Assembly: GCF_030053135.1 (NCBI RefSeq)
Contig: NZ_CP125650.1
Coordinates: 186,001 to 250,000 of the forward strand
Source: Rhizobium sp. BT04
GTDB taxonomy: Bacteria; Pseudomonadota; Alphaproteobacteria; Rhizobiales; Rhizobiaceae
Direction of reading: 5' to 3'
DNA: 64,000 nucleotides
Of this stretch, positions 28,512 to 37,146 are shown piece by piece. The position numbers and the translations under genes were made by a program. Position 1 is the first letter of the stretch, and each line of letters starts with the position of its first letter. Below the pieces are notes generated by a model. It made no database searches. It worked only from the letters and a program-made list of their open reading frames with translations, and was not told where the DNA came from.

Positions 28512-29310
28512 GCGTTCCAATCAATCGGCCTGCCATCGGCTGCCGACGCCAGATGAAGCGGCCGGGCTCCAACTTCTTCGTGAACATGCCGCCTTGTCCA
28601 TCATGCTGGATCATCTTGATCAGGCATCCAGGACATTGAACTGAAAAGTTGACCATGACTGAGAGGCTCGCTACTCAGGCAGAAGCAAGCCAAAGACGTT
28701 TTCGGCGATAATCAGGCAAATTGTCGAGATCACATTAGAACCCTCGGCGGAACCGGGCTGGTCTATCCCGGCGTCGAAAGTCGTCGAACGACCCGACCTG
28801 GCGGAGGGGTTTTTTCGGAATGTTCGGTTTGCGACAGTCTGATTCCACACAAAATGGGACGCGGCGATAGGCAGCAGCATTCTCCTGTTGAATCTGAAAG
28901 GGGTTCCCCTCGCAAAACGCCCTGGTTCGCTTTGGCTATCGCAGCCCATGGACCGGCACGCTGGGTATCGGCGAAGATTGCCAGAGGACATACTTGCCTG
29001 GCGATCCCGACCTCGGGAGAAGATGATGGGTACAGGAATGGATTCGCAGATCAGTGCGTTTCCGGTGCAAGCTTTTAGGACCCCGGACACAGCAAACGCC
29101 TCCCAGGACTGGCGAGGCGGCCGCGAGATCGCAATTTTCTCCTAGATAACGGTATGAGGTGATCGTCATACCCTGGTCACCGGATGCCGATCGTCACGCA
29201 CATGGTCTGGTACAGAGCCGGCGGCGCCGATGAGCCCCCGAGGAAATACTTAGTGACTGGCACGGTTGTTGCGTCGTCTCACGAAAGACAGCCGTTAACG
29301 AGAGGTCACG
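28512..29310. other. No recognisable gene between the nodA nod box and the metallopeptidase gene
   Basis: Several overlapping frames of 70-140 codons occur on both strands (for example reverse 28671-29090), but none shows a motif I recognise. Confidence 0.4.
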
Positions 29311-30225
29311 ATGATGGATGTATGCTCGATGGGGATGGTGTTGTGCGGTGGGTACCTTCTTGCTGCATCCGCAGGCAGACTCGGCGGCGCTGAGAATGTC
29401 TTATCTGACTCGCCTTTGTCCGCGGCTGATGTATCGAGTTTCGAGACTTTCATAGTTCGCAGCCCACCGACATCACTCAATCTGGATCCATTTTATGCCA
29501 AATATGCTGACGCAGCGGGCATACCTATTATTTCGTCAAACAAGGTTCCAGACACGGCACTATTGATCTCACGTGACATTGTCCTCTACATGTTGTCAGA
29601 ACGCCGTGATGTCCGCGATGCTTTAATCCAGGCTGGAGCGCGGGTGGGCGTCATGGCAATTGACGAGACGACGACTGATATTCCCGAGCAGCGGGATTGG
29701 AAGAAGCCTCTTCCCGATGATCCACGTCTCACCCCTGACGAGCGGCGGGATTACGCCAACACGATCGGCAAGATGACTGCCCGAGACTACTGGGCACAAA
29801 GGGCGCGCGGCATGGGCGGGCTCTACACGACGGGAGCTGTGGAGAATTTGATGGGCGTGCCGGGCACGCGGTATTACGGCGGGAACATTCTTGTTCACGA
29901 ATTCTCACATAATATTTTCAACGCGCTGCGCACGGTAGATCCTGATCTCGTTGCACGAGTTGAACGTGCCTATTCGCACGCCTACGAGAAAGGCCTCTGG
30001 GCGTGTTCCTATATGGAGAACAACGTCGATGAGTATTGGGCCGAGGGCACGCGATTTTGGTTCAATACGAACTTGGCTTACAGCCGAGGCAATCTCACCA
30101 TTGCCACATCAGAAGATTTCGAGGCTCACGATCCAAGCCTCTATAATATCATGGCCGAAGTCTACCGCCATGACCACCACATTCTGGCGGATGTCTATTA
30201 CCGGCATTCGGCGAAGTCGCAGTAA
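29311..30225 (+). CDS. Predicted secreted or membrane-anchored zinc metallopeptidase-like protein
   Basis: The 304-residue product begins with a hydrophobic stretch (CSMGMVLCGGYLLAASAG) that could be a signal peptide or anchor. The body carries NILVHEFSHNIFNAL, an HExxH zinc-binding and catalytic motif. About 50 residues later comes NNVDEYWAEGTRFWFN, with glutamates that could be the third ligand (ExxA/E type). I do not recognise the exact family and no substrate can be named. It stands alone, with GAGAGG before the ATG, between the nodA region and an IS3 element. A role on host or bacterial surface proteins or glycans is possible but only a guess. Confidence 0.6.
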   Translation: MMDVCSMGMVLCGGYLLAASAGRLGGAENVLSDSPLSAADVSSFETFIVRSPPTSLNLDPFYAKYADAAGIPIISSNKVPDTALLISRDIVLYMLSERRDVRDALIQAGARVGVMAIDETTTDIPEQRDWKKPLPDDPRLTPDERRDYANTIGKMTARDYWAQRARGMGGLYTTGAVENLMGVPGTRYYGGNILVHEFSHNIFNALRTVDPDLVARVERAYSHAYEKGLWACSYMENNVDEYWAEGTRFWFNTNLAYSRGNLTIATSEDFEAHDPSLYNIMAEVYRHDHHILADVYYRHSAKSQ

Positions 30226-30525
30226 TGTCCTTTGGTATTGACTGCCGGCCTCATGCTGCAATCCCGCTGGAGACCCGAACTATCGCTGATCGTCCGTAAT
30301 TTGTCAGAGCCAGCCATAAATTTGAGTTTCCGTTCAATTGAAGCGCCCATGTTGTTCCCACGGGTGCATACCAAGTACTTCGTGGCCGCTGGAATTGGCT
30401 CCTTGTGCAACATCGAGACCAAATGACCTGCCACTGAATTTTCATCCGGCGGCGATTAGAGCCTCGGCGGTCTTGAAACGCTCCCAAACGTTGGACCACC
30501 GGATGCTAGAGTTTTCCGGCTTCAT

Positions 30526-31341
30526 TCAGGGAGGCGGGCTGGTTGCGCCTCCCGAATTCACCAACGAGATCGGCACCTTGTTGCCGATCGCACCATGAGG
30601 TCTTTCCTCATTGTAGTATCTACGCCAATCCTCCATCTTTTCGCGGGCATCCGCAAGGGTCAGGAACCAATGCTGGTTCAGGCATTCTGCACGGAAGCGG
30701 CCATTGAACGCTTCGATGAAAGCATTATCAGTCGGCTTGCCGGGGCGTGAGAAGTCCAACGTCACGCCCTTGGAATAGGCCCACAGGTCCAAGTCGCGCG
30801 ACACGAACTCGGTCCCTTGGTCGACACGGATCGTTTTCGGATAGCCGGCTTTTTGGCACACCCGTTCAAGGGTTTGCACGATGTCTTCGCCTCTATAGCT
30901 ATGACGTGGATCAAGCACCGGCACGTAGCGCGAGAAGGTGTCGACCACCGTCAGCACGCGCAGTTTCTTACCCGTTGCGAGTTGGTCGTGAACGAAGTCC
31001 ATCGCCCAGACGTCGTTGGGTCCGACGGCCATGTGCCGATCCTCGCGAAGCTTGGCTTTTACCCCCCGCTTCGGTGTCTTGTTCCGCAACTGTAGCCCCA
31101 AGTCCCTGTAAATGCGGTAGGTTCGCTTGATGTTGGTGCCCCAACCCTCGCGTTCCAACAGCACATGCACGCGGCGATAGCCGTACCGCACACGGATCTC
31201 GCAGATCTCGCGAATACGACGTTCCAGACCGGCCTGATCAGCACGGCGAGAGGTATAGTGGTGAGTTGATCGATCGAAGTTCAACGCTCCACAAGCACGT
31301 CGGATCGAGATCGCCCAATCGCAGCACATGCCTTTCACCAT
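30526..31341 (-). CDS. IS3-family transposase OrfB (copy 1)
   Basis: The 271-residue catalytic part has an HTH_21-like N-terminus (RYGYRRVHVLLEREGWG) and an rve integrase core. The DDE residues sit in NDVWAMDFVHDQLATGK, TIRVDQGTEFVSRDLDLW and DNAFIEAFNGRFRAECLN. It is normally made as an OrfAB fusion by -1 frameshifting from orfA. Confidence 0.92.
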   Translation of the reverse strand: MVKGMCCDWAISIRRACGALNFDRSTHHYTSRRADQAGLERRIREICEIRVRYGYRRVHVLLEREGWGTNIKRTYRIYRDLGLQLRNKTPKRGVKAKLREDRHMAVGPNDVWAMDFVHDQLATGKKLRVLTVVDTFSRYVPVLDPRHSYRGEDIVQTLERVCQKAGYPKTIRVDQGTEFVSRDLDLWAYSKGVTLDFSRPGKPTDNAFIEAFNGRFRAECLNQHWFLTLADAREKMEDWRRYYNEERPHGAIGNKVPISLVNSGGATSPPP

Positions 31342-31361
31342 CTCCCGCTTCCGAGCAGGCC

Positions 31362-31664
31362 TTAGAGCTTTCGGCGGATGACATCCTGCAACATCTCGCG
31401 GTCCAGCGTCAGATCCGCGACGATCTTCTTCAGGCGCGAATTCTCGTCCTCGAGCTGTTTCAGCCTCTTCATCTCCGGTGGCAGCATGCCCGCGTATTTT
31501 TTCTTCCAGTTGAAATAAGTCGCCTGGCTGATCCCCGCCTTCCTGCAGATTTCAGCAACCGACACGCCTTCATCACCTTGCTTCAGAATGAACGCCTTCT
31601 GAGCGTCCGAAAACTGCGACGCTTTCATCGTCTTCTGGTCCCTTTCCCAGCCAGGAAAATGCAC
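31362..31664 (-). CDS. IS3-family transposase OrfA (copy 1)
   Basis: The 100-residue protein has a helix-turn-helix (VSVAEICRKAGISQATYFNW) and a leucine-zipper-like C-terminus (LKQLEDENSRLKKIVADLTL). It is identical in translation to the orfA at 48377-48679. Confidence 0.9.
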   Translation of the reverse strand: MHFPGWERDQKTMKASQFSDAQKAFILKQGDEGVSVAEICRKAGISQATYFNWKKKYAGMLPPEMKRLKQLEDENSRLKKIVADLTLDREMLQDVIRRKL

Positions 31665-31734
31665 CGGAAAACTCTAACCAAAATTGGTCCAGTTTGAAGG
31701 GTTCAGATCAGCATCAGCCGCAACTTTCTACCAG

Positions 31735-32320
31735 CGCCGTCGCTTATCCGATCCGACGACCATGTCTATTTTGTGGGGGAGAACGGTGTTGCCGGTGGTC
31801 ATGTTGGCGATCGGTGCTTGTACGTTCGCAGGCCTGTCCACGTTTTAAAGCATATATGCCGAAACGCGCGGACTCTCACCGAATGTCTTCTTTCTGACAT
31901 TCACCGTCACGACTGTCACATTGCGATTCTCCGTCGCGGGTATGATCGGTAAGTTGCCGCTTGGGCGCCTAGCACTCACCCTCTTCGTGACGACACTGAT
32001 TGGGATCGGACTTTTGGTTTTGAACCCGGGAAGCGAGCTGCTGTACGTCGTCGCCACCGTTCTCTTTGCGATAGGCTACGGTCTCACTTATTCGACCTTG
32101 AATGCGATGGTGGTGAACCTCGCTGGCGAACGTGGTCTGTCAATCTCAACGGCCTCCCAAGTCTTTACACTCGCTTATTTTCGTGGGTTCGTTCGAATTC
32201 CCGTATCTCGGTGGCACATTAATTGCTGTTTATGGCATCGACGTTGCCATGCTCGTGATGGCGGGTCTGGTCGCTCTCAACATCGCAATCGCCAGTCAGA
32301 CATTGTGGAGGGCGGTGTAG
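31735..32320 (+). pseudogene. C-terminal half of an MFS exporter, truncated by IS3
   Basis: Forward-strand pieces in two or more frames resemble the C-terminal half of a major facilitator transporter: MIGKLPLGRLALTLFVTTLI, VVATVLFAIGYGLTYSTLNA, GERGLSISTASQVFTLAY, then after a frame change EFPYLGGTLIAVYGIDVAML and ALNIAIASQTLWRAV. The N-terminal half is missing where IS3 copy 1 begins. It ends 72 bases before the N-hydroxylase gene and has the same direction, so it was probably the exporter of the product made by that cluster. Confidence 0.75.
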
Positions 32321-32391
32321 GAGACAGACGTCCTTCATAATGATTTCCGTATCGCTGCCCACGTGCCCGCCCAACCAAAGGAAGTGTGTTT

Positions 32392-33678
32392 ATGCAAGTG
32401 CTGGATCTCATCGGTATAGGCATCGGACCCTTTAATCTTAGTCTTGCAGCACTCGCGTGTCCGACGCCGCTGCGCACTGCCTTTTTCGAAAAGGAAAGCG
32501 GCTTCGATTGGCATCCTGGGCTGCTGCTGCCCAACAGTCGCCTGCAGGTATCTCCGCTGAAGGACTGTGTGACACTTGCAGATCCGACCAGTCCGTTTTC
32601 GTTTCTCAACTACCTCGCGGTGCATGGACGGCTGTACAGCTTCGTAAACCGGTGCGACGCGACCACGTCGCGAAGAGAGTTCACACAGTATTTCCAATGG
32701 GTTGCGCATCAGTTGCCACAACTCCGGTTTGGGGAGGAGGTTACCGACGTAACCAGATTAGACGAGGGTTACCGCGTGACGACGACTCGAGATCACTACC
32801 ATGCACGCTCAGTTGCGATTGGCGTCGGTGTCGTTGCAACAATTCCCGAATGCGCCAAACCTTGGCTGGGCGAGAAGGTCTACCATGTGGCGAGCTATCT
32901 GGATCGGCCACAAATCGACATCGGTGAACGCGTATTAGTCGTTGGTGGGGGGCAGAGCGGTGCGGAGGTTGTTGAACACCTATTGGGCAGTCCGGGTATC
33001 GGTAAAATTACATGGGTGACGTCACGCGGGAACCTGTTCACGAGGGATGACAGCTCTTTTATCAACGTGTCATACACGCCGTCTTACAGCCAGCGCTTTC
33101 ATTCGCTGCCACTTAAAAAACGTCGCACTATTGTCGACGACGAAAAACTCACCAGTGACGGCATTTCAGCAGAATTGAGCAACCGCATTTACGAAACTAT
33201 CTATCACCGCAGCGCGACTGGCAATATTGACGATGTCATTCAACTGCTACCCGCAGTCGTCATGAAGGAGTTGTCTCCTCATGCGGACGGTTGGCACGCG
33301 CTGTTGGCTTCGCACGGCACCTGTCAGCGACCGACTGTAGTGGCTGATCGGGTCGTACTCGCCACCGGTTTCGAGCCTCGCCCGCTAGCGTTTATCGATC
33401 GCCTATTGGCTTCCGCTTCTATGGAAGGCGGTCTGCCGGTCGTGAAGGACGATTACTCCGTTCAATTCGAGGACAACGCCCCCGGCCAGGTATATCTGCA
33501 AAACCGATCCCCAGTCCAAAGTGGCTTGCAGAGTGTGAATCTATCGCTCGTCGCCTACCGAAACGGTCGCATCATCAATAGCCTGCTTCGGCGTGAATAC
33601 TATCTGAACGTCCCAGATCGGCCGATCCTTGGGTGCCTAGGTTTACTTCCCGCTCAAGAGACACAAAACGCAAGATAA
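32392..33678 (+). CDS. L-lysine N6- / L-ornithine N5-monooxygenase (N-hydroxylase)
   Basis: This flavin enzyme family uses NADPH and O2 to hydroxylate the side-chain amine of lysine or ornithine. The 428-residue product has the FAD motif GIGIGPFNLSLAAL, the substrate/flavin region SPLKDCVTLADPTSPFSFLN and the NADPH motif VVGGGQSGAEVVEHLL. It also has DDSSFINVSYTPSYSQRFH, ATGFEPRP and the C-terminal SGLQSVNLSLVAYRNGRI. The ATG at 32392 has AAAGGAAG upstream. In siderophore loci the neighbours would be acyltransferases and synthetases. Here they are PhyH, cupin and MetRS-like genes, which points instead to hydrazine formation. Lysine is the likely substrate by analogy; sequence alone cannot settle lysine or ornithine. 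Confidence 0.9.
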   Translation: MQVLDLIGIGIGPFNLSLAALACPTPLRTAFFEKESGFDWHPGLLLPNSRLQVSPLKDCVTLADPTSPFSFLNYLAVHGRLYSFVNRCDATTSRREFTQYFQWVAHQLPQLRFGEEVTDVTRLDEGYRVTTTRDHYHARSVAIGVGVVATIPECAKPWLGEKVYHVASYLDRPQIDIGERVLVVGGGQSGAEVVEHLLGSPGIGKITWVTSRGNLFTRDDSSFINVSYTPSYSQRFHSLPLKKRRTIVDDEKLTSDGISAELSNRIYETIYHRSATGNIDDVIQLLPAVVMKELSPHADGWHALLASHGTCQRPTVVADRVVLATGFEPRPLAFIDRLLASASMEGGLPVVKDDYSVQFEDNAPGQVYLQNRSPVQSGLQSVNLSLVAYRNGRIINSLLRREYYLNVPDRPILGCLGLLPAQETQNAR

Positions 33679-33759
33679 CACTCCAGTGCAGTGCAGCTCG
33701 GGGCGCCTGCTCACGACGCAGCTTTACCAGGCGGCTTTAAATCTAAAAAGGAGTTACAC

Positions 33760-34539
33760 ATGTTAACCAAAGAACAAAAATCAACATGGGATGACGTTGG
33801 ATACATTAGGATTGAGTCATTTCTCGATCTAGAAAGCCGAGATAAACTTTCAGCTCTTGTGGCTGATGTTTCGTGCTGGGAGACAAGTGAAGACAAATGG
33901 CTGATATGGTTCGAAAAAACAACTGTCGGTAGGAGGATCATTTCGAAGGTCGAGAACTTCCTCGAATTTAACGCCCCCGTGCGTGATTTACTGCTGGCTG
34001 ACCACCGTATCGAGTCGATCGTCGAAGAGTTACTGGGGGAAGATGCCCGCATGCTCAAAGAGTTGCTGATCTTTAAGTACTCCGACAGCGGCGGCTATCG
34101 CCCGCATCAGGACATCTACCATATCCCACATAAGCTACCAGACCGGATGGTGCACGCGATTGTTGCAATAGGCATCGACGATTCCGGCCCAGACAACGGA
34201 GGGCTTTTCTTCAGCCCCGGGAACCACAAAAAGGGCGTGTTCCCAATGGACGCCGGCGGCGTAATGTACCCCGAGGTCGCGGACAGGCTGGCTTGGGAGC
34301 CCGTAACGTGGAAGGCCGGTGACATTTTCATCTTTGACGACTATGCCCCACATTACTCAAAGCCCAACAAAAGTGAAAATTCTCGAAGGGTGATTTATCT
34401 CGTGTTCCAGCGTGCCTCAACTGGTGGGCCAACGAGGGCCGAATACAACAAACTGAAACGCGCCTACAACCCTCCCGAGGGCAAGGTCTCCAACATCGAC
34501 GAGCTCAAGCCGCCGAACGGCATTTTCTATCGCGATTGA
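33760..34539 (+). CDS. Phytanoyl-CoA dioxygenase (PhyH)-family Fe(II)/2-oxoglutarate oxygenase
   Basis: The 259-residue product has the PhyH fold. The iron ligands appear as HQDIYH (HxD) and the distal His in DDYAPHYSKPNKSENSRRVI, whose Arg would hold 2-oxoglutarate. The loop GPDNGGLFFSPGNHKKG is typical. Such enzymes often hydroxylate amino acids or small products in biosynthetic clusters. The ATG at 33760 follows AAAAGGAG; the frame stays open to 33691 without support. It lies 81 bases after the N-hydroxylase and 21 bases before the cupin gene. Confidence 0.88.
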   Translation: MLTKEQKSTWDDVGYIRIESFLDLESRDKLSALVADVSCWETSEDKWLIWFEKTTVGRRIISKVENFLEFNAPVRDLLLADHRIESIVEELLGEDARMLKELLIFKYSDSGGYRPHQDIYHIPHKLPDRMVHAIVAIGIDDSGPDNGGLFFSPGNHKKGVFPMDAGGVMYPEVADRLAWEPVTWKAGDIFIFDDYAPHYSKPNKSENSRRVIYLVFQRASTGGPTRAEYNKLKRAYNPPEGKVSNIDELKPPNGIFYRD

Positions 34540-34560
34540 AGGCAGAGGACAGAGGCAAAC

Positions 34561-34890
34561 ATGTATACGAAACAGATCGACCGCTCAATCATGCGCCAGG
34601 AGTATGGCGTTCTGGTGTGCCGGTTACTTGAGCATCTACCGCAGGCAGTCGCAACGGCTTTCGGCACATCGATTGTGGAGGTGGTACCTGGCGATGCGGT
34701 CGATCTTCATTCGCACCCAGAGCACGAACTCTGGGTATTGATCTCGGGCAGCGGCGTGTTTCAATCCGATGGAGAAACCTCCGCAGTCAGTGGGGACACG
34801 ATGGTCTATATAGCGCCGCACCAAAAACACGCGATCAAAAATAGCAGCCCTCAAACCAGCTTAAAGTTCCTTTCGATATGGTGGGATTGA
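34561..34890 (+). CDS. Single-domain cupin, probable partner of the MetRS-like protein
   Basis: This 109-residue protein is one cupin barrel. Motif 1 is DLHSHPEHELWVLISGSG (HxH and Glu metal ligands) and motif 2 includes YIAPHQKHAIKN (His). In the known hydrazine synthetases a small cupin is fused to a MetRS-like domain and makes the N-N bond. Here the cupin ends one base before the MetRS-like start, so the two are probably made together. Ribosome site: AGAGG before the ATG. Confidence 0.87.
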   Translation: MYTKQIDRSIMRQEYGVLVCRLLEHLPQAVATAFGTSIVEVVPGDAVDLHSHPEHELWVLISGSGVFQSDGETSAVSGDTMVYIAPHQKHAIKNSSPQTSLKFLSIWWD

Positions 34891-34891
34891 A

Positions 34892-36481
34892 TTGAGAGCA
34901 AACCAACATACTTTTTTTGCCTGCTCGGCGCCGCCGTGCCCGAACGGCAAGCTGCATCTTGGGCATATAGGTGGCGTGTACCTTCTCGCCGACGTGTTCG
35001 TACGCTACCACCGCATGGTAGGCAACGCGGCCTATCACGTGACAGGTGCGGACGAACATGGCACTTACACGCTGGTGAAAGCCCGAAAGCTTGGCAGGCC
35101 GGTTGATGACGTCGCACACATGCACATTGAAGAAATTCTGCAGTGTCTGCGGTCAGTTGATATTGAACCGGACGTATTTGTAAGGACTTCAAGCGAAGAC
35201 CACAAAGACCGCAGCTTGGCGATCTACGACCAACTAAGAGCGTCCGGCTACGTTGAGCTGCGCGACGGAGAGCAACTGTATTGCGGGACGTGCGAAGAGT
35301 TCGCCGCAGACTCACTCGCGGTCGGAGAGTGTCCAGCTTGTAACGCGCCAACAGATAGTAACCTTTGCGAAGATTGCGGCTCGGCGCTGCAACACAATCT
35401 ACTACGCAACCCGATTCACACGACATGCGGCCAGAGCCTTATCTTGCGCCCGATTCGACAGGTTCATTTTGAGCTTGAAAAATTTGCTCCGGGGCTCGAT
35501 CACGCCATTGAGGCGAGCGGATGGCCGGAATCCATAAAGCGCAAAGAACTTGACTGGCTACGGTCAAAACTGATGGCATTGCCGATGTCGCGGCATTTCG
35601 ACCGTGGTGTGACTTTGAACTCCCCGGTGGAGGTGGCAGGCCAAACTTTAATGACTTGGTTTGAAGGATTGTGGTGCTATGAGACAGGAATCGAACGCCT
35701 CTGCAAGCAAAATGGCGCAGATCTCGATGACACTATGCGCAACGCGAGCACGAGACTCGTATTCTTCATGGGTCAGGATAACCGGTTTTATTACACGATC
35801 GGCGTTACTGCTAGTTTGTTCTCGCGCGGTTATGCGATTCCATACAACCATGCAATTCAGGACTTTTATAAGCTCGAAGGCGCGAAATTTTCTACTAGCC
35901 GTGACCACGCTGTGTGGGCTGACGAGGTGGCAGCAGATATCGACACGAACGTGCTGCGCTACTATTTGGCTAGCATCGCCAAGCCATTTGGCGCAAACGA
36001 CAACGATTTTCTGATCGAGGGGCTGCTTCAGACCGCGGCTAGAATTCGTGCTTTCGAAACGGCTTTGCGCAAGTACGCCGGATGTAACGAGACGCTGACG
36101 GCCGACAAGCTGACAGTCGAGCAGAACCACAATGTTAAACGATATTCCGAAGCGGTGCAGGACTTGCGCGTCTGGGATGCCATGGACGCCATAGACGCCT
36201 TTTTCGACGTTGCGTCTTTTTCAAGGGCAGATACCTCAGTCAGCGCAGCGGAAGTTTCCGTATTTCTAAGCCTTCTTAATCCTGTGACCCCGATGCTTGC
36301 GGCGCGGTATGGTGCTTTCTTTTTCGGAGCCGGATGGCGGCCGGGGCTCGATGGCGGCACTATCCGGCCAAGCACCGGCTTACGCAAACCGGTTGATTTC
36401 CCATTGTTTAGCGACCCGATTCCGGAAGCCTTCATAGAGGCTTATGAAAGACGATTTAGGCAAGTCCGGCCGAATTCTTAG
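34892..36481 (+). CDS. Methionyl-tRNA synthetase-like protein (putative hydrazine synthetase subunit)
   Basis: The 529-residue product is a class I synthetase of MetRS type. The HIGH-type motif is NGKLHLGHIGG and zinc-knuckle cysteines are in YCGTCEEF and GECPACNAP with CEDCG. The MetRS insertion is followed by GQDNRFYYTIG and a diverged KMSKS loop, KFSTSRDHAVW. The C-terminal helical part (about 390-529) is a degenerate anticodon-binding domain. It starts at a TTG one base after the cupin stop, with GGTGGGA upstream, implying coupling. It is unlikely to be the housekeeping MetRS because it sits in an accessory cluster. The neighbours match cupin-MetRS hydrazine synthetases, which activate an amino acid and join it to an N-hydroxylated one. 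A resistance MetRS is the main alternative. Confidence 0.82.
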   Translation: MRANQHTFFACSAPPCPNGKLHLGHIGGVYLLADVFVRYHRMVGNAAYHVTGADEHGTYTLVKARKLGRPVDDVAHMHIEEILQCLRSVDIEPDVFVRTSSEDHKDRSLAIYDQLRASGYVELRDGEQLYCGTCEEFAADSLAVGECPACNAPTDSNLCEDCGSALQHNLLRNPIHTTCGQSLILRPIRQVHFELEKFAPGLDHAIEASGWPESIKRKELDWLRSKLMALPMSRHFDRGVTLNSPVEVAGQTLMTWFEGLWCYETGIERLCKQNGADLDDTMRNASTRLVFFMGQDNRFYYTIGVTASLFSRGYAIPYNHAIQDFYKLEGAKFSTSRDHAVWADEVAADIDTNVLRYYLASIAKPFGANDNDFLIEGLLQTAARIRAFETALRKYAGCNETLTADKLTVEQNHNVKRYSEAVQDLRVWDAMDAIDAFFDVASFSRADTSVSAAEVSVFLSLLNPVTPMLAARYGAFFFGAGWRPGLDGGTIRPSTGLRKPVDFPLFSDPIPEAFIEAYERRFRQVRPNS

Positions 36482-36600
36482 CTTTTAATGACGGCAACCG
36501 CTTTGACGATCCCGAGGCGAGTAACGCGGACGCCGACCGGATGACGGCATCTCGATAGCGGAGAACGCAAGGCGGCAGTCGGGCGACCTACTTCGTTCCG

Positions 36601-36667
36601 AAAGGCCCACGACGGCTTTCTGGCGTGCGACGGCGTCGCGCTTGGCGGCGGGCCTTTCTATTTTTTA
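36601..36667 (+). terminator. Probable terminator after the MetRS-like gene
   Basis: AAAGGCCC at 36601-36608 pairs with GGGCCTTT at 36650-36657, with further pairing possible inside, and is followed by CTATTTTTT. It lies 120 bases after the last gene of the cluster. Confidence 0.6.
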
Positions 36668-36770
36668 AGGAGCTCGGGAAGTGGGGCCGTATCCAGGATC
36701 TGCTCGGCGAGCAGTCTCTTCAGTGTGGCGTTCTCTTCCTCAAGCGCCTTCAGGCGCGTTGATCTTTTCA
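36668..36770 (-). mobile_element. Fragment of an IS3-type OrfA
   Basis: Reverse-strand translation gives RLKALEEENATLKRLLAEQI, the zipper-like end of an IS3-family OrfA different from the other copies here. Only about 100 bases remain. The bases from 36771 to the nod box at 37090 show nothing recognisable. Confidence 0.5.
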
Positions 36771-37089
36771 TCACAAATTACTGGCACGCCACCAATATCT
36801 TGAACATGCTTCCAAACAGAAGGAGCCCGCCAGTCGATAGCCAGCGTACGGCAAAGCCTCTCCGGTATCGCGATATGATGAACCTACTTCCGCCCATCCG
36901 TTCACTAGCATTTCATGTCGCTCGGTGACGCCGCTCCACATCGCCTATTGCTAAGGTGCCATTCGATATTTAAAGTGGATTATCTGCAACTATAACGTCT
37001 ATCGTAACTATGCGGCCTACTTAATTGATCACCAAACTAACCTAAGCCTTTTTGACGAACCTTCATTGGATCTATGCTGGAAGGTTCTG

Positions 37090-37136
37090 TACTGGAAAAA
37101 TCGATTGTTTGGATATAAAATATCCGTTGTTTGGAT
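37090..37136 (-). promoter_or_regulatory. Orphan nod box divergent from nodD
   Basis: Reverse strand carries ATCCAAACAATCGATTTTTC within a nod box-like frame. It lies 10 bases before the nodD start and faces away from it. Downstream of it on the reverse strand only an IS fragment and non-coding sequence occur, so its target operon has been lost. It may still serve NodD autoregulation. Confidence 0.75.
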
Positions 37137-37146
37137 GTGACTAAAG

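Larger units (their letters stand above)
30474..31705 (-). mobile_element. IS3-family insertion sequence, copy 1 (apparently intact)
   Basis: This 1232-bp element has imperfect terminal repeats (TGAACC/TGAAAC... at both ends, with a shared TAGAGTTTTCCGG block) and two reverse-strand frames, orfA and orfB. Copies or fragments occur at 41421-42245 (divergent), 44943-48720 (split by IS66) and 53803-56959 (truncated and split by a recombinase element). It cuts off the N-terminal half of an MFS permease gene at 31735. The outer 50 bases at 30424-30473 are also shared with the flank of copy 3. Confidence 0.9.

Noticed and set aside
28671..29090. Possible DNA methyltransferase fragment on the reverse strand
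   Set aside because: A short stretch (IAENVFGLLLPE) recalls the ENV motif of cytosine methylases, but the rest does not fit and catalytic parts are absent.
32392..33678. Hydroxamate siderophore locus
   Set aside because: The N-hydroxylase alone suggests it, but no acyltransferase, NRPS or IucA/C-type synthetase is nearby; cupin and MetRS-like neighbours fit hydrazine formation better.
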